Below, piece by piece: positions 1-8,626 of a DNA stretch of 64,000 nucleotides. Position 1 is the stretch's first letter. Every line of letters starts with the position of its first letter. The notes beneath the pieces are model-generated. The model saw only the letters and a program-made list of their open reading frames with translations, ran no database searches and was not told where the DNA came from. The position numbers and the translations under genes are program-made. Location of the stretch: NCBI RefSeq assembly GCF_001552215.1, contig NZ_BCQT01000023.1, positions 62,001 to 126,000 of the forward strand. The letters run 5' to 3'. Source of the DNA: Actinomadura macra NBRC 14102. GTDB lineage: Bacteria > Actinomycetota > Actinomycetes > Streptosporangiales > Streptosporangiaceae.

Positions 1-813
1 GCCGCCCGCCATCTCGAGCAGTTCCCGCAGCGTGATACCGAGCGGCGCCTCGTACTGCCCGGGCCTCGTGACATGCCCCGACAGGGAGAAGATCCCGAAT
101 CCCTGGGACTTCTCGGTGCCCATGGAGGCGAACCAGTCGGCGCCGTTCGCCACGATCGAGGGAACCGAGGCGATCGACTCGACGTTGTTGATGACAGTGG
201 GCCCGCCGTACAGGCCCGCGACCGCCGGGAAGGGAGGCTTCAGCCTGGGCTGACCGCGGAACCCTTCCAGGGAGTCCAGCAGCGCCGTCTCCTCGCCGCA
301 GATGTAGGCCCCGGCGCCGCTGTGCACGACCACGTCAAGGTCGTAGCCGGACCCGAGGATGTCCTTGCCGAGGTAGCCGGCTTCGTAGGCCTCCGCGACC
401 GCCCGCTGCACCCGGCGGATCACGTGCAGCACCTCGCCGCGCACGTAGATGAACGCGTGGCTGGACTTGATCGCGTACGAGCTGATGATGACGCCCTCGA
501 CCAGCACGTGCGGGTTGGCCATCATCAGCGGGATGTCCTTGCAGGTGCCCGGCTCGGACTCGTCGGCGTTGACGACGAGGTAGCGCGGGTTGGGGCTGCT
601 CGGCGGCAGGAACCCCCACTTCATGCCGGTGGGGAACCCGGCGCCGCCGCGTCCGCGCAGGCCGGAGTCCTTGACCGCCTGGACGATCTCGTCCGGCTCC
701 ATCCGGAACGCGGTGCGCAGCGCCTCGTAGCCGCCCTCGCGCTCGTAGCCCTCGCGGGTGAACGAGTCGGGCTGGTCCCAGTTCTTGGTGAGGATCGGGG
801 TGAGCGTGGTCAC
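1..813 (-). CDS. nuoF: NADH-quinone oxidoreductase subunit F (partial)
   Basis: Complex I subunit of the NADH-oxidising arm, which binds FMN and NADH and passes electrons to the first iron-sulphur cluster on the cytoplasmic side. The first 271 residues are present; the C-terminal part with the 4Fe-4S cysteines lies beyond the window edge. GRGGAGFPTGMKW (FMN/NADH loop) and NADESEPGTCKD are family signatures. The GTG start overlaps the nuoE stop (GTGA), so translation is probably coupled. It is the last visible gene of the nuoA-B-C-D-E-F order; nuoG-N are expected to follow outside the window. Confidence 0.96.
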   Translation of the reverse strand, partial: MTTLTPILTKNWDQPDSFTREGYEREGGYEALRTAFRMEPDEIVQAVKDSGLRGRGGAGFPTGMKWGFLPPSSPNPRYLVVNADESEPGTCKDIPLMMANPHVLVEGVIISSYAIKSSHAFIYVRGEVLHVIRRVQRAVAEAYEAGYLGKDILGSGYDLDVVVHSGAGAYICGEETALLDSLEGFRGQPRLKPPFPAVAGLYGGPTVINNVESIASVPSIVANGADWFASMGTEKSQGFGIFSLSGHVTRPGQYEAPLGITLRELLEMAGG

Positions 814-1604
814 TGGTTACGCCCCTCCTGGCTGCCGGGCTTCACATCGCCGCCGATGGGCTTGCCCGGCTCGTTCGGCGGCGGGTCGGTGACCTCGCCC
901 GGCTTCACGGGCTCGTGCGGCCGCTCCCGGTCCACATCCGTGGCTGGCGCCTCCCACCCGCGCTCCTGCGCGAGCTTCAGTCCGCGCAGCGACTCCGGAC
1001 CGGCCTGGACGCCCTCGTGCGCGAGCCCGTCGGGGAACCCCGCCAGCACCCGCGAGGCGTCCTTCCAGCCGGCCAGGGTGTTCGGCCCACGCGAAGGAAG
1101 CACTTGCTTACCAGAGCGCAGATCATCAACGAGGCGCTTGGCCTTCTCGGGAGTCATGTTGTCGAAGAACTCCCAGTTGACCATCATCACCGGCGCGAAG
1201 TCGCAGGCGGCGTTGCACTCGATCCGCTCCAGGCTGACCTTGCCGTCCGCGGTGGCCTCGTCGTGCCCCACCCCGGCGTGCTCGCTCAGCTCGTCCCAGA
1301 TCTGGTCGCCGCCCATCACCGCGCACAGCGTGTTGATGCACACGCCGACGTGGTACTCGCCCACCGGCTTCTGCTTGTACTGCGTGTAGAAGGTCACGAC
1401 GCCCGTCACCTGCGCGGCCGTGATCCCGAGCTGCTCCGCGCAGAACTCGATGCCGTTCTGGGTGACATGCCCCTCCACCGACTGCACCAGGTGCAGCAGC
1501 GGCAGCAGCGCCGACCTCGGCTTCGGATACCGGCCGATGATCTCCTTGGCGTCCCGCTCCAGCCGCTCCCGGACGTCGGGCTCGTATGCGCTGGTCTCCG
1601 TCAT
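810..1604 (-). CDS. nuoE: NADH-quinone oxidoreductase subunit E
   Basis: Complex I 24-kDa subunit carrying the 2Fe-2S cluster N1a. The thioredoxin-like fold shows the four ligand cysteines as CINTLC and CNAAC. At 264 residues it is about 100 longer than the E. coli protein. The excess is a C-terminal tail from about residue 170 onward, rich in Pro, Gly and charged residues and probably disordered; such tails are common in actinobacterial NuoE. The ATG overlaps the nuoD stop (ATGA) and its own stop overlaps the nuoF start. Confidence 0.96.
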   Translation of the reverse strand: MTETSAYEPDVRERLERDAKEIIGRYPKPRSALLPLLHLVQSVEGHVTQNGIEFCAEQLGITAAQVTGVVTFYTQYKQKPVGEYHVGVCINTLCAVMGGDQIWDELSEHAGVGHDEATADGKVSLERIECNAACDFAPVMMVNWEFFDNMTPEKAKRLVDDLRSGKQVLPSRGPNTLAGWKDASRVLAGFPDGLAHEGVQAGPESLRGLKLAQERGWEAPATDVDRERPHEPVKPGEVTDPPPNEPGKPIGGDVKPGSQEGRNQ

Positions 1605-2947
1605 CGGTCCACTCCCCCCATGACCGGGTCGATGCTGGCCACGGCGGCGATGACGTCGGCGATCATGCCGCCTTCGGCCATCGCCGGGGTGGCCTGCAGG
1701 TTGACGAAGGACGGCTCGCGGAAGTGCACGCGGTACGGGCGGGTGCCGCCGTCGCTGACCACGTGCGCGCCGAGCTCGCCGCGCGGCGACTCGATGTGCG
1801 AGTACGCCTGCCCCGCGGGCACCCGGAAACCCTCGGTGACGAGCTTGAAGTGGTGGATCAGCGCCTCCATCGAGGTGCCCATGATGTGCGCGATGTGCTT
1901 GGGCGAGTTGCCCATCCCGTCCGCGCCGATCGCGAGCTGCGCCGGCCAGCCGATCTTCTTGTCCTCGATCATCACCGGGCCCTTGACCGACTGGAGCCGC
2001 TCCACGCACTGCTCGACGATCTTCAGGGACTCCTCCATCTCCTCCATCCGGACGAGATAGCGGCCGTACACGTCGCAGGTGTCCTGCGTCGCGACCTTGA
2101 AGTCGTAGGTCTCGTAGCCGCAGTAGGGCTGCGACTTGCGCAGGTCCCACGGCAGGCCGGTGGCGCGCAGCACGGGGCCGGTCACGCCGAGGGCCATGCA
2201 GCCGGTGAGGTCGAGGTAGGCGATGTCCTTCGTCCGCGCCAGGTAGACGTGGTTGGAGTCCATCAGCTTGCGCAGCGCCAGGATGCGCTTCGGCATCCGG
2301 TCCAGGTAGTCGCGGACCTTGCTGAGCGCCCCGCTCGGCAGGTCCTGCGCGACACCGCCCGGACGGACGTACGCCATGTTCATGCGCAGGCCCGTGATCT
2401 CCTCGAACAGGTCGAGGGTGTACTCGCGCTCGATGAAGCCGTTGAGCATCACCGTCGTCGCGCCGAGCTCCAGCCCGAACGTGGCGATGGCCACCAGGTG
2501 CGAGGAGATCCGGTTCAGCTCCATCATCATCACGCGGATGATCTGGGCGCGCTCCGGCACCTGGTCGGTGACGCCGAGCAGCTTCTCCACGCCCAGGCAG
2601 TACGCCGTCTCGTTGAAGATCGGCGCGAGGTAGTCCATCCGGGTGCAGAACGTGGTGCCCTGCGTCCAGGTACGGAACTCCATGTTCTTCTCGATGCCGG
2701 TGTGCAGGTAGCCGATGCCGACCCGGGCCTCGTTCACCGTCTCGCCGTCGAGCGTCAGGATCAGCCGCAGCACCCCGTGCGTCGACGGGTGCTGCGGGCC
2801 CATGTTGATGACGAGCCGCTCGTCGCCGAGTTCCTCGGCGCCCGCGACGACCTGGTCCCAGTCCTGCCCGTTGACGTCGAAGACCCTGCCCTCGGCCGCC
2901 TCGTCGGCGGCGTAGGCGTCGTACTCGGTGTACTTCGTGGAACTCAT
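1601..2947 (-). CDS. nuoD: NADH-quinone oxidoreductase subunit D
   Basis: Complex I 49-kDa subunit of the quinone-binding connecting module. It has 448 residues, the usual length for actinobacteria. The conserved block MGPQHPSTHGVLRL is near residue 50 and begins the core; family blocks near the quinone site follow (TGCMALGVTGPVLR, CDVYGRYLVRMEEM). It overlaps nuoC upstream by four bases and nuoE downstream by four, so the whole nuoC-F set looks translationally coupled. Menaquinone is the inferred electron acceptor because menG and menJ sit next door. Confidence 0.97.
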   Translation of the reverse strand: MSSTKYTEYDAYAADEAAEGRVFDVNGQDWDQVVAGAEELGDERLVINMGPQHPSTHGVLRLILTLDGETVNEARVGIGYLHTGIEKNMEFRTWTQGTTFCTRMDYLAPIFNETAYCLGVEKLLGVTDQVPERAQIIRVMMMELNRISSHLVAIATFGLELGATTVMLNGFIEREYTLDLFEEITGLRMNMAYVRPGGVAQDLPSGALSKVRDYLDRMPKRILALRKLMDSNHVYLARTKDIAYLDLTGCMALGVTGPVLRATGLPWDLRKSQPYCGYETYDFKVATQDTCDVYGRYLVRMEEMEESLKIVEQCVERLQSVKGPVMIEDKKIGWPAQLAIGADGMGNSPKHIAHIMGTSMEALIHHFKLVTEGFRVPAGQAYSHIESPRGELGAHVVSDGGTRPYRVHFREPSFVNLQATPAMAEGGMIADVIAAVASIDPVMGGVDR

Positions 2948-3756
2948 GTGTACGACCTCCGCTCGTCGGGCGGCGGGATCTCCGCTCCGCGGTACTCGAC
3001 GGGAATGCCGCCGAGAGGATAGTCCTTGCGCTGCGGATGGCCGACCCAGTCGTCGGGCATCTCGATCCGCGTCAGCGCCGGGTGGCCGTCGTACACGATT
3101 CCGAAGAAGTCGTAGGTCTCCCGCTCATGCCAGTCGCTCGTCGGGTACACCGGCACCAGCGACGGCACGTGCGGGTCGGCGTCGGGGCAGGTCACCTCCA
3201 GCCGGACACGCCGGTTACGCGTGATCGACAGCAGGTGGACCACCGAGTGCAGCTCCGCGCCGGTGTCGCGCGGGTAGTGCACGCCCGACACGCCGGAGCA
3301 CAGCTCGAACCGCAGCGACGGCTCGTCCCGCATGGTCCGGGCGACCGCCAGCAGATGCTCACGCCTGACGAAGAACGTCATCTCGCCGCGGTCGATGACG
3401 ACCCGCTCGATCGCGTCCCCGTAGAGCGGCAGCGTCTCCGCCGGGGACGACCCCGGACCCCGCTGTGCTTCCTCCGGGGACGACCCCGGACCCCGCAGGG
3501 CGCGCTCCAGTTCGTCGGCGATCTCGTCGAACTCGCCCGCCTCGGCGGCGCCGGCCGGCCCGCCGTAGGGGCGCGGCGCGCTGACCTTCGGGCTCTGCCG
3601 GACGACCAGCCCGCCGTAGCCGGAGGTGTCGCCGGTCGTCTTCGCGCCGAACATCCCCGTGCGGACCACGGGCTGTTCCCTGCGCTCCTCCGCGGAGTGC
3701 GCGGGCAACTGGTCGGCGGCCTGCTCGGCCTTCTGCTCCGGGTGCTGGGACGACAT
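2944..3756 (-). CDS. nuoC: NADH-quinone oxidoreductase subunit C
   Basis: Complex I 30-kDa subunit, part of the hydrophilic connecting arm. The family signature ERETYDFFGIVYDGHPALTR and the following RKDYPLGG are near the C-terminus. Of 270 residues, the first 120 or so form a low-complexity extension that is not part of the family core. That extension contains an in-frame 11-residue tandem repeat (RGPGSSPEEAQ then RGPGSSPAETL), described separately. The ATG overlaps the nuoB stop (ATGA). Confidence 0.95.
   Translation of the reverse strand: MSSQHPEQKAEQAADQLPAHSAEERREQPVVRTGMFGAKTTGDTSGYGGLVVRQSPKVSAPRPYGGPAGAAEAGEFDEIADELERALRGPGSSPEEAQRGPGSSPAETLPLYGDAIERVVIDRGEMTFFVRREHLLAVARTMRDEPSLRFELCSGVSGVHYPRDTGAELHSVVHLLSITRNRRVRLEVTCPDADPHVPSLVPVYPTSDWHERETYDFFGIVYDGHPALTRIEMPDDWVGHPQRKDYPLGGIPVEYRGAEIPPPDERRSYT
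3441..3496 (-). repeat. Tandem GC-rich palindromic repeat inside nuoC
   Basis: A 23-base unit (CCGGGGACGACCCCGG core) occurs at 3441-3463 and again, identical, at 3474-3496. The 33-base offset keeps the reading frame. Each unit contains a GGGG-acga-CCCC hairpin. It encodes the repeated RGPGSSP in the NuoC linker. It looks like an insertion or slippage of a dispersed GC hairpin unit tolerated in a disordered region. Confidence 0.8.
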
Positions 3757-4301
3757 CAGGCCCCCTGTCCGAGCAGCGGGAGCCGGCGGCGCTTGGCCTC
3801 TTCCAGCTCGGCGATCTGCTTCTGGCGCTGCGGACCCAGCTTGGTGTTCTGGATCTTGTCGTGCAGCTTCAGGATGGCGTCCAGCAGCATCTCCGGCCGC
3901 GGCGGGCAGCCGGGCAGGTAGATGTCGACCGGGACGATGTGGTCCACGCCCTGCACGATCGCGTAGTTGTTGAACATGCCGCCGGACGAGGCGCACACGC
4001 CCATCGCGATGACCCACTTGGGCTCGGTCATCTGGTCGTAGATCTGCCGCAGCACCGGGGCCATCTTCTGGCTCACCCGGCCCGCGACGATCATCAGGTC
4101 GGCCTGCCGGGGCGTCGCCGAGGCGCGCTCCATCCCCCACCGGGAGAAGTCGTGCCGCGGATCGCCCGTCGCCATCATCTCGATGGCGCAACACGCGAGA
4201 CCGAACGTCGCGGGCCATACCGAGCTCTTACGCGCCCAACCCGCGACCTGCTCGACCGTCGTCAGCAGGAACCCGCTCGGGAGTTTTTCCTCAAGACCCA
4301 T
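3756..4301 (-). CDS. nuoB: NADH-quinone oxidoreductase subunit B
   Basis: Complex I PSST subunit that ligates the terminal 4Fe-4S cluster N2 and delivers electrons to the quinone. All four ligands are visible: the tandem cysteines in ACCAIEMM, then GVCASSGG and LPGCPPRPE. The start is set at the ATG for MGLEEKLPSGFLLTTVEQ, the conserved N-terminus of actinobacterial NuoB, giving 181 residues. An ATG 39 bases upstream is possible but encodes a non-conserved lead. The stop overlaps the nuoC start. Confidence 0.96.
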   Translation of the reverse strand: MGLEEKLPSGFLLTTVEQVAGWARKSSVWPATFGLACCAIEMMATGDPRHDFSRWGMERASATPRQADLMIVAGRVSQKMAPVLRQIYDQMTEPKWVIAMGVCASSGGMFNNYAIVQGVDHIVPVDIYLPGCPPRPEMLLDAILKLHDKIQNTKLGPQRQKQIAELEEAKRRRLPLLGQGA

Positions 4302-4400
4302 TGCTGTGCCCCCGCTCCGCTCCGGCGCGCCTTCCGGCACGCGCTTCCCTCGTCGCAGGCTCCTCGGTCCAGCGCGCGCCGCGCGCCTCCGCGTCGCTCA

Positions 4401-4760
4401 TCAGTCCCACTCCAGACCGCCGCGCCGCCAGATGTAGGCGTACGCGACGAGCACGGTCACGATGAAAAGGACCATCTCCACGAGTCCGAAGATCCCCATG
4501 TGGTTGAACGCGACCGCCCAGGGGTAAAGGAAGATGATCTCAATGTCGAAGACGATGAACAGCATCGCCGTCAGGTAGTACTTGATCGGGAAGCGGCCGC
4601 CGCCGACCGGCTGCGGCGTCGGCTCGATGCCGCACTCGTAGGCGTCCAACCGGGCACGGTTCCACCGCTTGGGCCCCGTGAGCGAGGCCATCGCCACCGA
4701 ACCGGCGGCGAAGGCGAGGGCGAGCACCCCCAGCACGATGATCGGAACATAGAGATCCAT
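4401..4760 (-). CDS. nuoA: NADH-quinone oxidoreductase subunit A
   Basis: First gene of the nuo operon; a small membrane subunit of complex I near the quinone cavity. The 119 residues contain three predicted membrane helices (about 5-27, 60-82 and 87-110) and the family loop YECGIEPTPQPVGGGRFPIKY. A GAGGAGAGG ribosome binding site precedes the ATG. About 100 bases separate it from nuoB, a GC-rich stretch without a gene. The operon promoter should lie in 4761-4904, where I could not fix a convincing -35/-10 pair. Confidence 0.95.
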   Translation of the reverse strand: MDLYVPIIVLGVLALAFAAGSVAMASLTGPKRWNRARLDAYECGIEPTPQPVGGGRFPIKYYLTAMLFIVFDIEIIFLYPWAVAFNHMGIFGLVEMVLFIVTVLVAYAYIWRRGGLEWD

Positions 4761-4904
4761 GTCTCTACTGCCTCTCCTCGGAACGTACGACGCTGTACGG
4801 GGCGGCCCCGCCGCGGGTCGCCACCCTAGCCAAGGTGATCAATAGCACTTCCCTCCGGGGGTGTTCGGTCACACAACTCAACCTGTGTGCCCCGCGAACC
4901 TCGC

Positions 4905-6161
4905 TCATGCTGCGGGAGCCACCTTCTGCATCGCGTTGATGACCCGGTCCATCGCGTCGCCGCCCTTCGGGTCGGTCAGGTTGGCGAGCAGCTTGAGCGT
5001 GAAACGCATCAGCGTCGGATGCGGCAGGCCGTGCGAGGTGAGGAACTTCATGATGCGCGGGTCGCCGATGGCCTGCACGAACACCCGGGCCAGCGTGAAG
5101 TAGCCGCCGTGCTCGTCCTTGAGGATCCGCGGATATTCGTACAGGGTCCGCTCACGCTGGGCGGCGGTGCGGCGGGCGAGCGCCTGCACCATGATGTCGG
5201 CGGCCAGCCGCCCGGACTCCAGCGCGTAGTCGATGCCCTCGCCGTTGAACGGGTTGATCATGCCGCCGGCGTCGCCGACGAGCAGCATCCCGCGGGTGTA
5301 GTGCGGCTGGCGGTTGAAGCCCATCGGGAGCGCCGCGCCGCGGATACGGCTCGTGGCGTGCTCCTCGTCAAAGCACCAGTCCTCGGGCATCTGCGCGCAC
5401 CAGCGCTGGAGCATGCCGCGGTAGTCGACGTTCTGGAACGCCTTGCTGGTGTTGAGCAGGCCGAGCCCGACGTTGGACGTGCCGTCGCCGACGCCGAACA
5501 CCCAGCCGTAGCCGGGAAGCAGGCGCTCGCCGTCCCACAGCTCCAGCCACGCCTCCATGTAGTCGTCGTCGTGGCGGGGCGTCTGGAAGTAGCGGCGGAC
5601 GGCGACGCCCATCGGACGGTCCTCGCGGCGCCGCAGGCCCATCGCCAGCGACAGCCGGGTGGAGTTCCCGTCGGCCGCGACGACCAGCGGCGCGTGGAAG
5701 CGGACGTCCTCGCCCTCGTACCTGGCGGTCACGCCGGTGATGCGGTCGGTGCGCTCGTCCAGGATGGGGCCGGTCACGGTGCAGCCCTGGAGCAGCCGGG
5801 CGCCCGCCTTGGCGGCGTGCTCGGCGAGGAGCTGGTCGAGGTCGGTGCGCTTGCGGACGAGCCCGTAGTCGGGGAAGCTCGCGAGCTCCGGCCACGGCAG
5901 TTCGACCTTGACGCCGCCACCGTAGATGCGCAGGCCCCGGTTGCGCCCCCAGCCGGGGTCGTTCACGTCCACGCCCATGCCGATGAGCGCGCGGACGGCA
6001 CGCGGGGTGAGCCCGTCGCCGCAGATCTTGTCGCGCGGGAACGTCGCCTTCTCCAGCAGCAGCACGTCGAGACCCGCCTGGGCAAGCCAGTAGGCGGTCG
6101 ACGCCCCTGCGGGGCCGGCCCCGACGACGATGACGTCTGCGTGTCGGGTGGAGTCGGTCAC
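4905..6161 (-). CDS. menJ: Menaquinone reductase, geranylgeranyl reductase family
   Basis: FAD-dependent oxidoreductase of 418 residues that saturates an isoprene unit of menaquinone, as known for mycobacterial MenJ; that exact role is inferred from family and context. The N-terminus has the FAD dinucleotide fold VVGAGPAGASTAYWLAQAG. PRDKICGDGLTPRAV and LLVGDAGGMINPFNGEGIDYAL are family signatures. It lies between nuo and menG, all on the same strand. The GTG start has a perfect Rex operator 25 bases upstream (6186-6203), so NADH-responsive control is likely. Confidence 0.88.
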   Translation of the reverse strand: MTDSTRHADVIVVGAGPAGASTAYWLAQAGLDVLLLEKATFPRDKICGDGLTPRAVRALIGMGVDVNDPGWGRNRGLRIYGGGVKVELPWPELASFPDYGLVRKRTDLDQLLAEHAAKAGARLLQGCTVTGPILDERTDRITGVTARYEGEDVRFHAPLVVAADGNSTRLSLAMGLRRREDRPMGVAVRRYFQTPRHDDDYMEAWLELWDGERLLPGYGWVFGVGDGTSNVGLGLLNTSKAFQNVDYRGMLQRWCAQMPEDWCFDEEHATSRIRGAALPMGFNRQPHYTRGMLLVGDAGGMINPFNGEGIDYALESGRLAADIMVQALARRTAAQRERTLYEYPRILKDEHGGYFTLARVFVQAIGDPRIMKFLTSHGLPHPTLMRFTLKLLANLTDPKGGDAMDRVINAMQKVAPAA

Positions 6162-6185
6162 GGCGGTCCTCTTCAGCTCGTTCGC

Positions 6186-6203
6186 TTGTGAAGTACTTCA
6201 CAA
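6186..6203. promoter_or_regulatory. Perfect Rex operator upstream of menJ
   Basis: TTGTGAAGTACTTCACAA matches the Rex consensus TTGTGAA-N4-TTCACAA at every defined position and is a full 18-base palindrome. It ends 25 bases before the menJ start and is separated from menG by about 80 bases. A Rex gene is in this window (28195-28926). The base match is seen directly; binding and repression are inferred from the Rex family. Confidence 0.88.
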
Positions 6204-6283
6204 GGATCCGGTGGGGAGTCTATTCCTTTATCACGACTGGTGGGTACTTCCGGGCCGATCCAAACATGGACCGGTCCGGCCAC

Positions 6284-7009
6284 TCACCCGTCGCCGGCCC
6301 TGCTGCGTCGTTCCGGGTTGGTGGCATGGTGCAGCGCCGCAACCCCGAAGGTGAGGTCGCGCCACCGCACCGACCGCCAGCCCGCGTCCTGGATGAGCCG
6401 CGCCAGCGCCCCCTGAGTGGGCCAGGCGAGCGTCGACTCGGCGAGGTAGCGGTAGGAGTCGGGATTGGAGCTGACCCGCGCCAGCAAGGGGAGCCCATAC
6501 CTCAGATGCGCCTTGTGGCCGAGCGCCAGCAGCGTGTTCGGCGGGTGGCTGACCTCGCACACCAGCAGCCTTCCGCCCGGCTTCGCGACGCGCCGAAGCT
6601 CGCGCAGCGCCCCGACGGTGTCGGCGACGTTGCGGAGCCCGAAGGAGATCGTGACGGCGTCGAACGAGCCGTCCGCGAACGGGAGCCGCAACGCGTCACC
6701 CGCGACGAAGCTCAGCCGCGCGACGCCCTCCTGCCGCCGCACCCCGACGCGCAGCATCCCCAGGGAGAAATCGCATGCCACGGTGTCGGCCCCGGCCTCG
6801 GCGAACGGCACCGACGACGTCCCCGTCCCGGCGGCGAGATCGAGGACCCGCTCCCCCGGCCGCGCGTCCACCGCCCGGACGACCTCCCTGCGCCAGTGCC
6901 GGTCCTGCCCGCCGGTCATGAGCGTGTTCAGCAGGTCGTACCGCTCGGCGGTGCCGTCGAACATCGCCGCCACGTCGGCGGGCTGCTTATCCAGAGAGGC
7001 ACGGGTCAT
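6284..7009 (-). CDS. menG: Demethylmenaquinone methyltransferase
   Basis: SAM-dependent C-methyltransferase that converts demethylmenaquinone to menaquinone. It has 241 residues, the usual UbiE/MenG length. MFDGTAERYDLLN is the family N-terminal block, VLDLAAGTGTSS is the SAM-binding motif I, and SFGLRNVADTVGALRELRRV is the second UbiE signature. It lies upstream of menJ on the same strand with a 122-base gap holding the Rex operator, so menJ probably also has its own promoter. Confidence 0.95.
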   Translation of the reverse strand: MTRASLDKQPADVAAMFDGTAERYDLLNTLMTGGQDRHWRREVVRAVDARPGERVLDLAAGTGTSSVPFAEAGADTVACDFSLGMLRVGVRRQEGVARLSFVAGDALRLPFADGSFDAVTISFGLRNVADTVGALRELRRVAKPGGRLLVCEVSHPPNTLLALGHKAHLRYGLPLLARVSSNPDSYRYLAESTLAWPTQGALARLIQDAGWRSVRWRDLTFGVAALHHATNPERRSRAGDG

Positions 7010-7130
7010 AGGTCCACCCTAAGAGCAGGCTCGACCCCCGGTGCGCCCGCCCCGCGGCACGGGCCTGGGCACCACCCCGGCGCCCGCCCCGGCGCCGTAT
7101 TCTCAGCGCCTCATTCTCAGCGCCTCGTTC

Positions 7131-7370
7131 TCAGGCGTCTTCCTTGGTGCGCGCCTTCTCGAACCGCTGGCGCCGGGCGCGCACGCCCGTCACGACCGCG
7201 GCGGACATCCGGTCGCGCTGGCCGGAGAGCAGGACGAAGCTGACGATGCCGCTGATCAGCAGCGCGAGCAGCAGGAGCAGGAACCCGCGGGCGCCGAACA
7301 GCGCCAGCACGCCCAGGGTGGCGACGAAGATCACCAGGCGTGCGGCCGTGTAGAAGAGTACGGAACGCAT
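7131..7370 (-). CDS. Small membrane protein, DUF4229-like
   Basis: A 79-residue protein with two hydrophobic segments (about residues 5-27 and 29-49, the latter very leucine-rich) followed by a basic cytoplasmic tail (RARRQRFEKARTKEDA). This matches the shape of DUF4229 proteins commonly found beside menaquinone genes in actinomycetes. Function is unknown. It lies 121 bases upstream of menG on the same strand. Confidence 0.8.
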   Translation of the reverse strand: MRSVLFYTAARLVIFVATLGVLALFGARGFLLLLLALLISGIVSFVLLSGQRDRMSAAVVTGVRARRQRFEKARTKEDA

Positions 7371-7414
7371 GACCCTCCGAGCCTACCCCCGGCCTTCCGT
7401 GATCCCGCGGCAGG

Positions 7415-8380
7415 TCAGCGGAGGACCTCCTGGAGGAGCACCGGATCGACGTTGCCGCCGGACAGGATCGCCACGTAGGAGTCACCTTCGGGGAGTTCGT
7501 CGCGGTGATGGAGGTAGGCGGCGGTGGCGACGGCACCGGCGGGCTCGGCGATGAGCCGGGTCTCGCGGGCGAGACGGCGCATGGTGGCCCTGATCTCCTC
7601 CTCGGTGACGGTCACGATGGCGTCCACGTGCGCCCGCAGGTGCTCGAAGGGGAGGTCTCCCACCCGCTGGACGCGGAGCGCGTCGGCGATGGTGCGGCCG
7701 GTCTCCTCGGCCGCCCAGGAGACGAGGCGGCCCTGCCGCAGGGAGTCGCGGGCATCGGCGGCGAACTCCGGCTCGACGCCGATCACCCGGGCCCCCGGGC
7801 GCAGCGCCTTGACCGCGGCGGCCACACCGGAGATCAGCCCGCCCCCGCTGATCGGGACGAGCACCACGGCCACGTCCGGCAGATCCTGGACGATCTCCAG
7901 CCCGACGGTGCCCTGCCCGGCGATCACACGCGGGTCGTCGTAGGGCGGGATCATCGTGAAGCCGTGCGCGGCGGCGAGCCGGCCGGCGGTCTCGGCGCGC
8001 GCCTCGGCCGTGGGCTCGACGTACACGACCTCGGCGCCGAGCGCCCGGCACGCCTCGACCTTCACTCCCGGCGTCGTGTGCGGCATGACCAGGACGGCGC
8101 GGACGCCGAAGGCGCGGGCCGTGTAGGCGACGGCCCGCGCGTGGTTGCCGCTGGAGTGCGTCACGACGCCGCGCCCGCGCTCGTCTTCGGGAAGGGAGGA
8201 GATGGTGGCGTACGCGCCGCGCAGCTTGAAGGCCCCCACCGGCTGGAGCGACTCCGGCTTCACCAGCAGCGACGGGGAGTCCGGCGGCTGCGGGAACGGG
8301 ACGAGCGGCGTCCGGACGGTGATGCCCGCGAGGCGTCCGGCGGCGTCCTCGATCTCCGCCAGGGTGACAAGGTCCGACAT
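7415..8380 (-). CDS. Threonine/serine dehydratase, PLP fold type II
   Basis: PLP enzyme of 321 residues likely to deaminate threonine or serine to a 2-oxo acid. GAFKLRGAYATI near residue 45 carries the PLP lysine, SSGNHARAVAY contacts the substrate, and PISGGGLISGV is the glycine-rich phosphate loop. There is no C-terminal ACT regulatory domain, so it resembles the catabolic or short biosynthetic forms; a serine racemase role cannot be excluded. The ATG for MSDLVTL was chosen over an upstream in-frame ATG because it fits the family N-terminus. Confidence 0.88.
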   Translation of the reverse strand: MSDLVTLAEIEDAAGRLAGITVRTPLVPFPQPPDSPSLLVKPESLQPVGAFKLRGAYATISSLPEDERGRGVVTHSSGNHARAVAYTARAFGVRAVLVMPHTTPGVKVEACRALGAEVVYVEPTAEARAETAGRLAAAHGFTMIPPYDDPRVIAGQGTVGLEIVQDLPDVAVVLVPISGGGLISGVAAAVKALRPGARVIGVEPEFAADARDSLRQGRLVSWAAEETGRTIADALRVQRVGDLPFEHLRAHVDAIVTVTEEEIRATMRRLARETRLIAEPAGAVATAAYLHHRDELPEGDSYVAILSGGNVDPVLLQEVLR

Positions 8381-8533
8381 GACCCCGGAGACTATTCGCT
8401 TCCCGGCCGGCATCGTGTCAGCACGCAGTTGCGGACGTGACACGGCTGGTCAACCGGGGTCTGCGTGGCGATTGTGCGCAACGGCGCGTGTACATCTCGT
8501 GATCGGACCAGTTCGGCCGACTACCCAGCGTCA

Positions 8534-8548
8534 TGTTTTCCGAAAACA
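8534..8548. promoter_or_regulatory. Perfect palindrome upstream of bldC
   Basis: TGTTTTCCGAAAACA has 7-base arms around a single central C, is AT-rich against a very GC-rich background, and lies about 80 bases before the bldC start. A second small palindrome, CTGTAAACAG, is at about 8577-8586. This is typical of a dimeric regulator site or operator; no regulator is identified. Confidence 0.5.
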
Positions 8549-8626
8549 AGGGAGAAATCGGTCTTGACCCGCCACACTGTAAACAGTCCACCCGCGCCGA
8601 GAGCGGGACAAAGGGGGAGAGAAAAC

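Noticed and set aside
4859..4876. Rex-like half site upstream of nuoA (GGGTGTTCGGTCACACAA)
   Set aside because: Only one half matches well (5 of 7) and the other 3 of 7. Rex control of nuo is known in Streptomyces, but this site alone is too weak to call.
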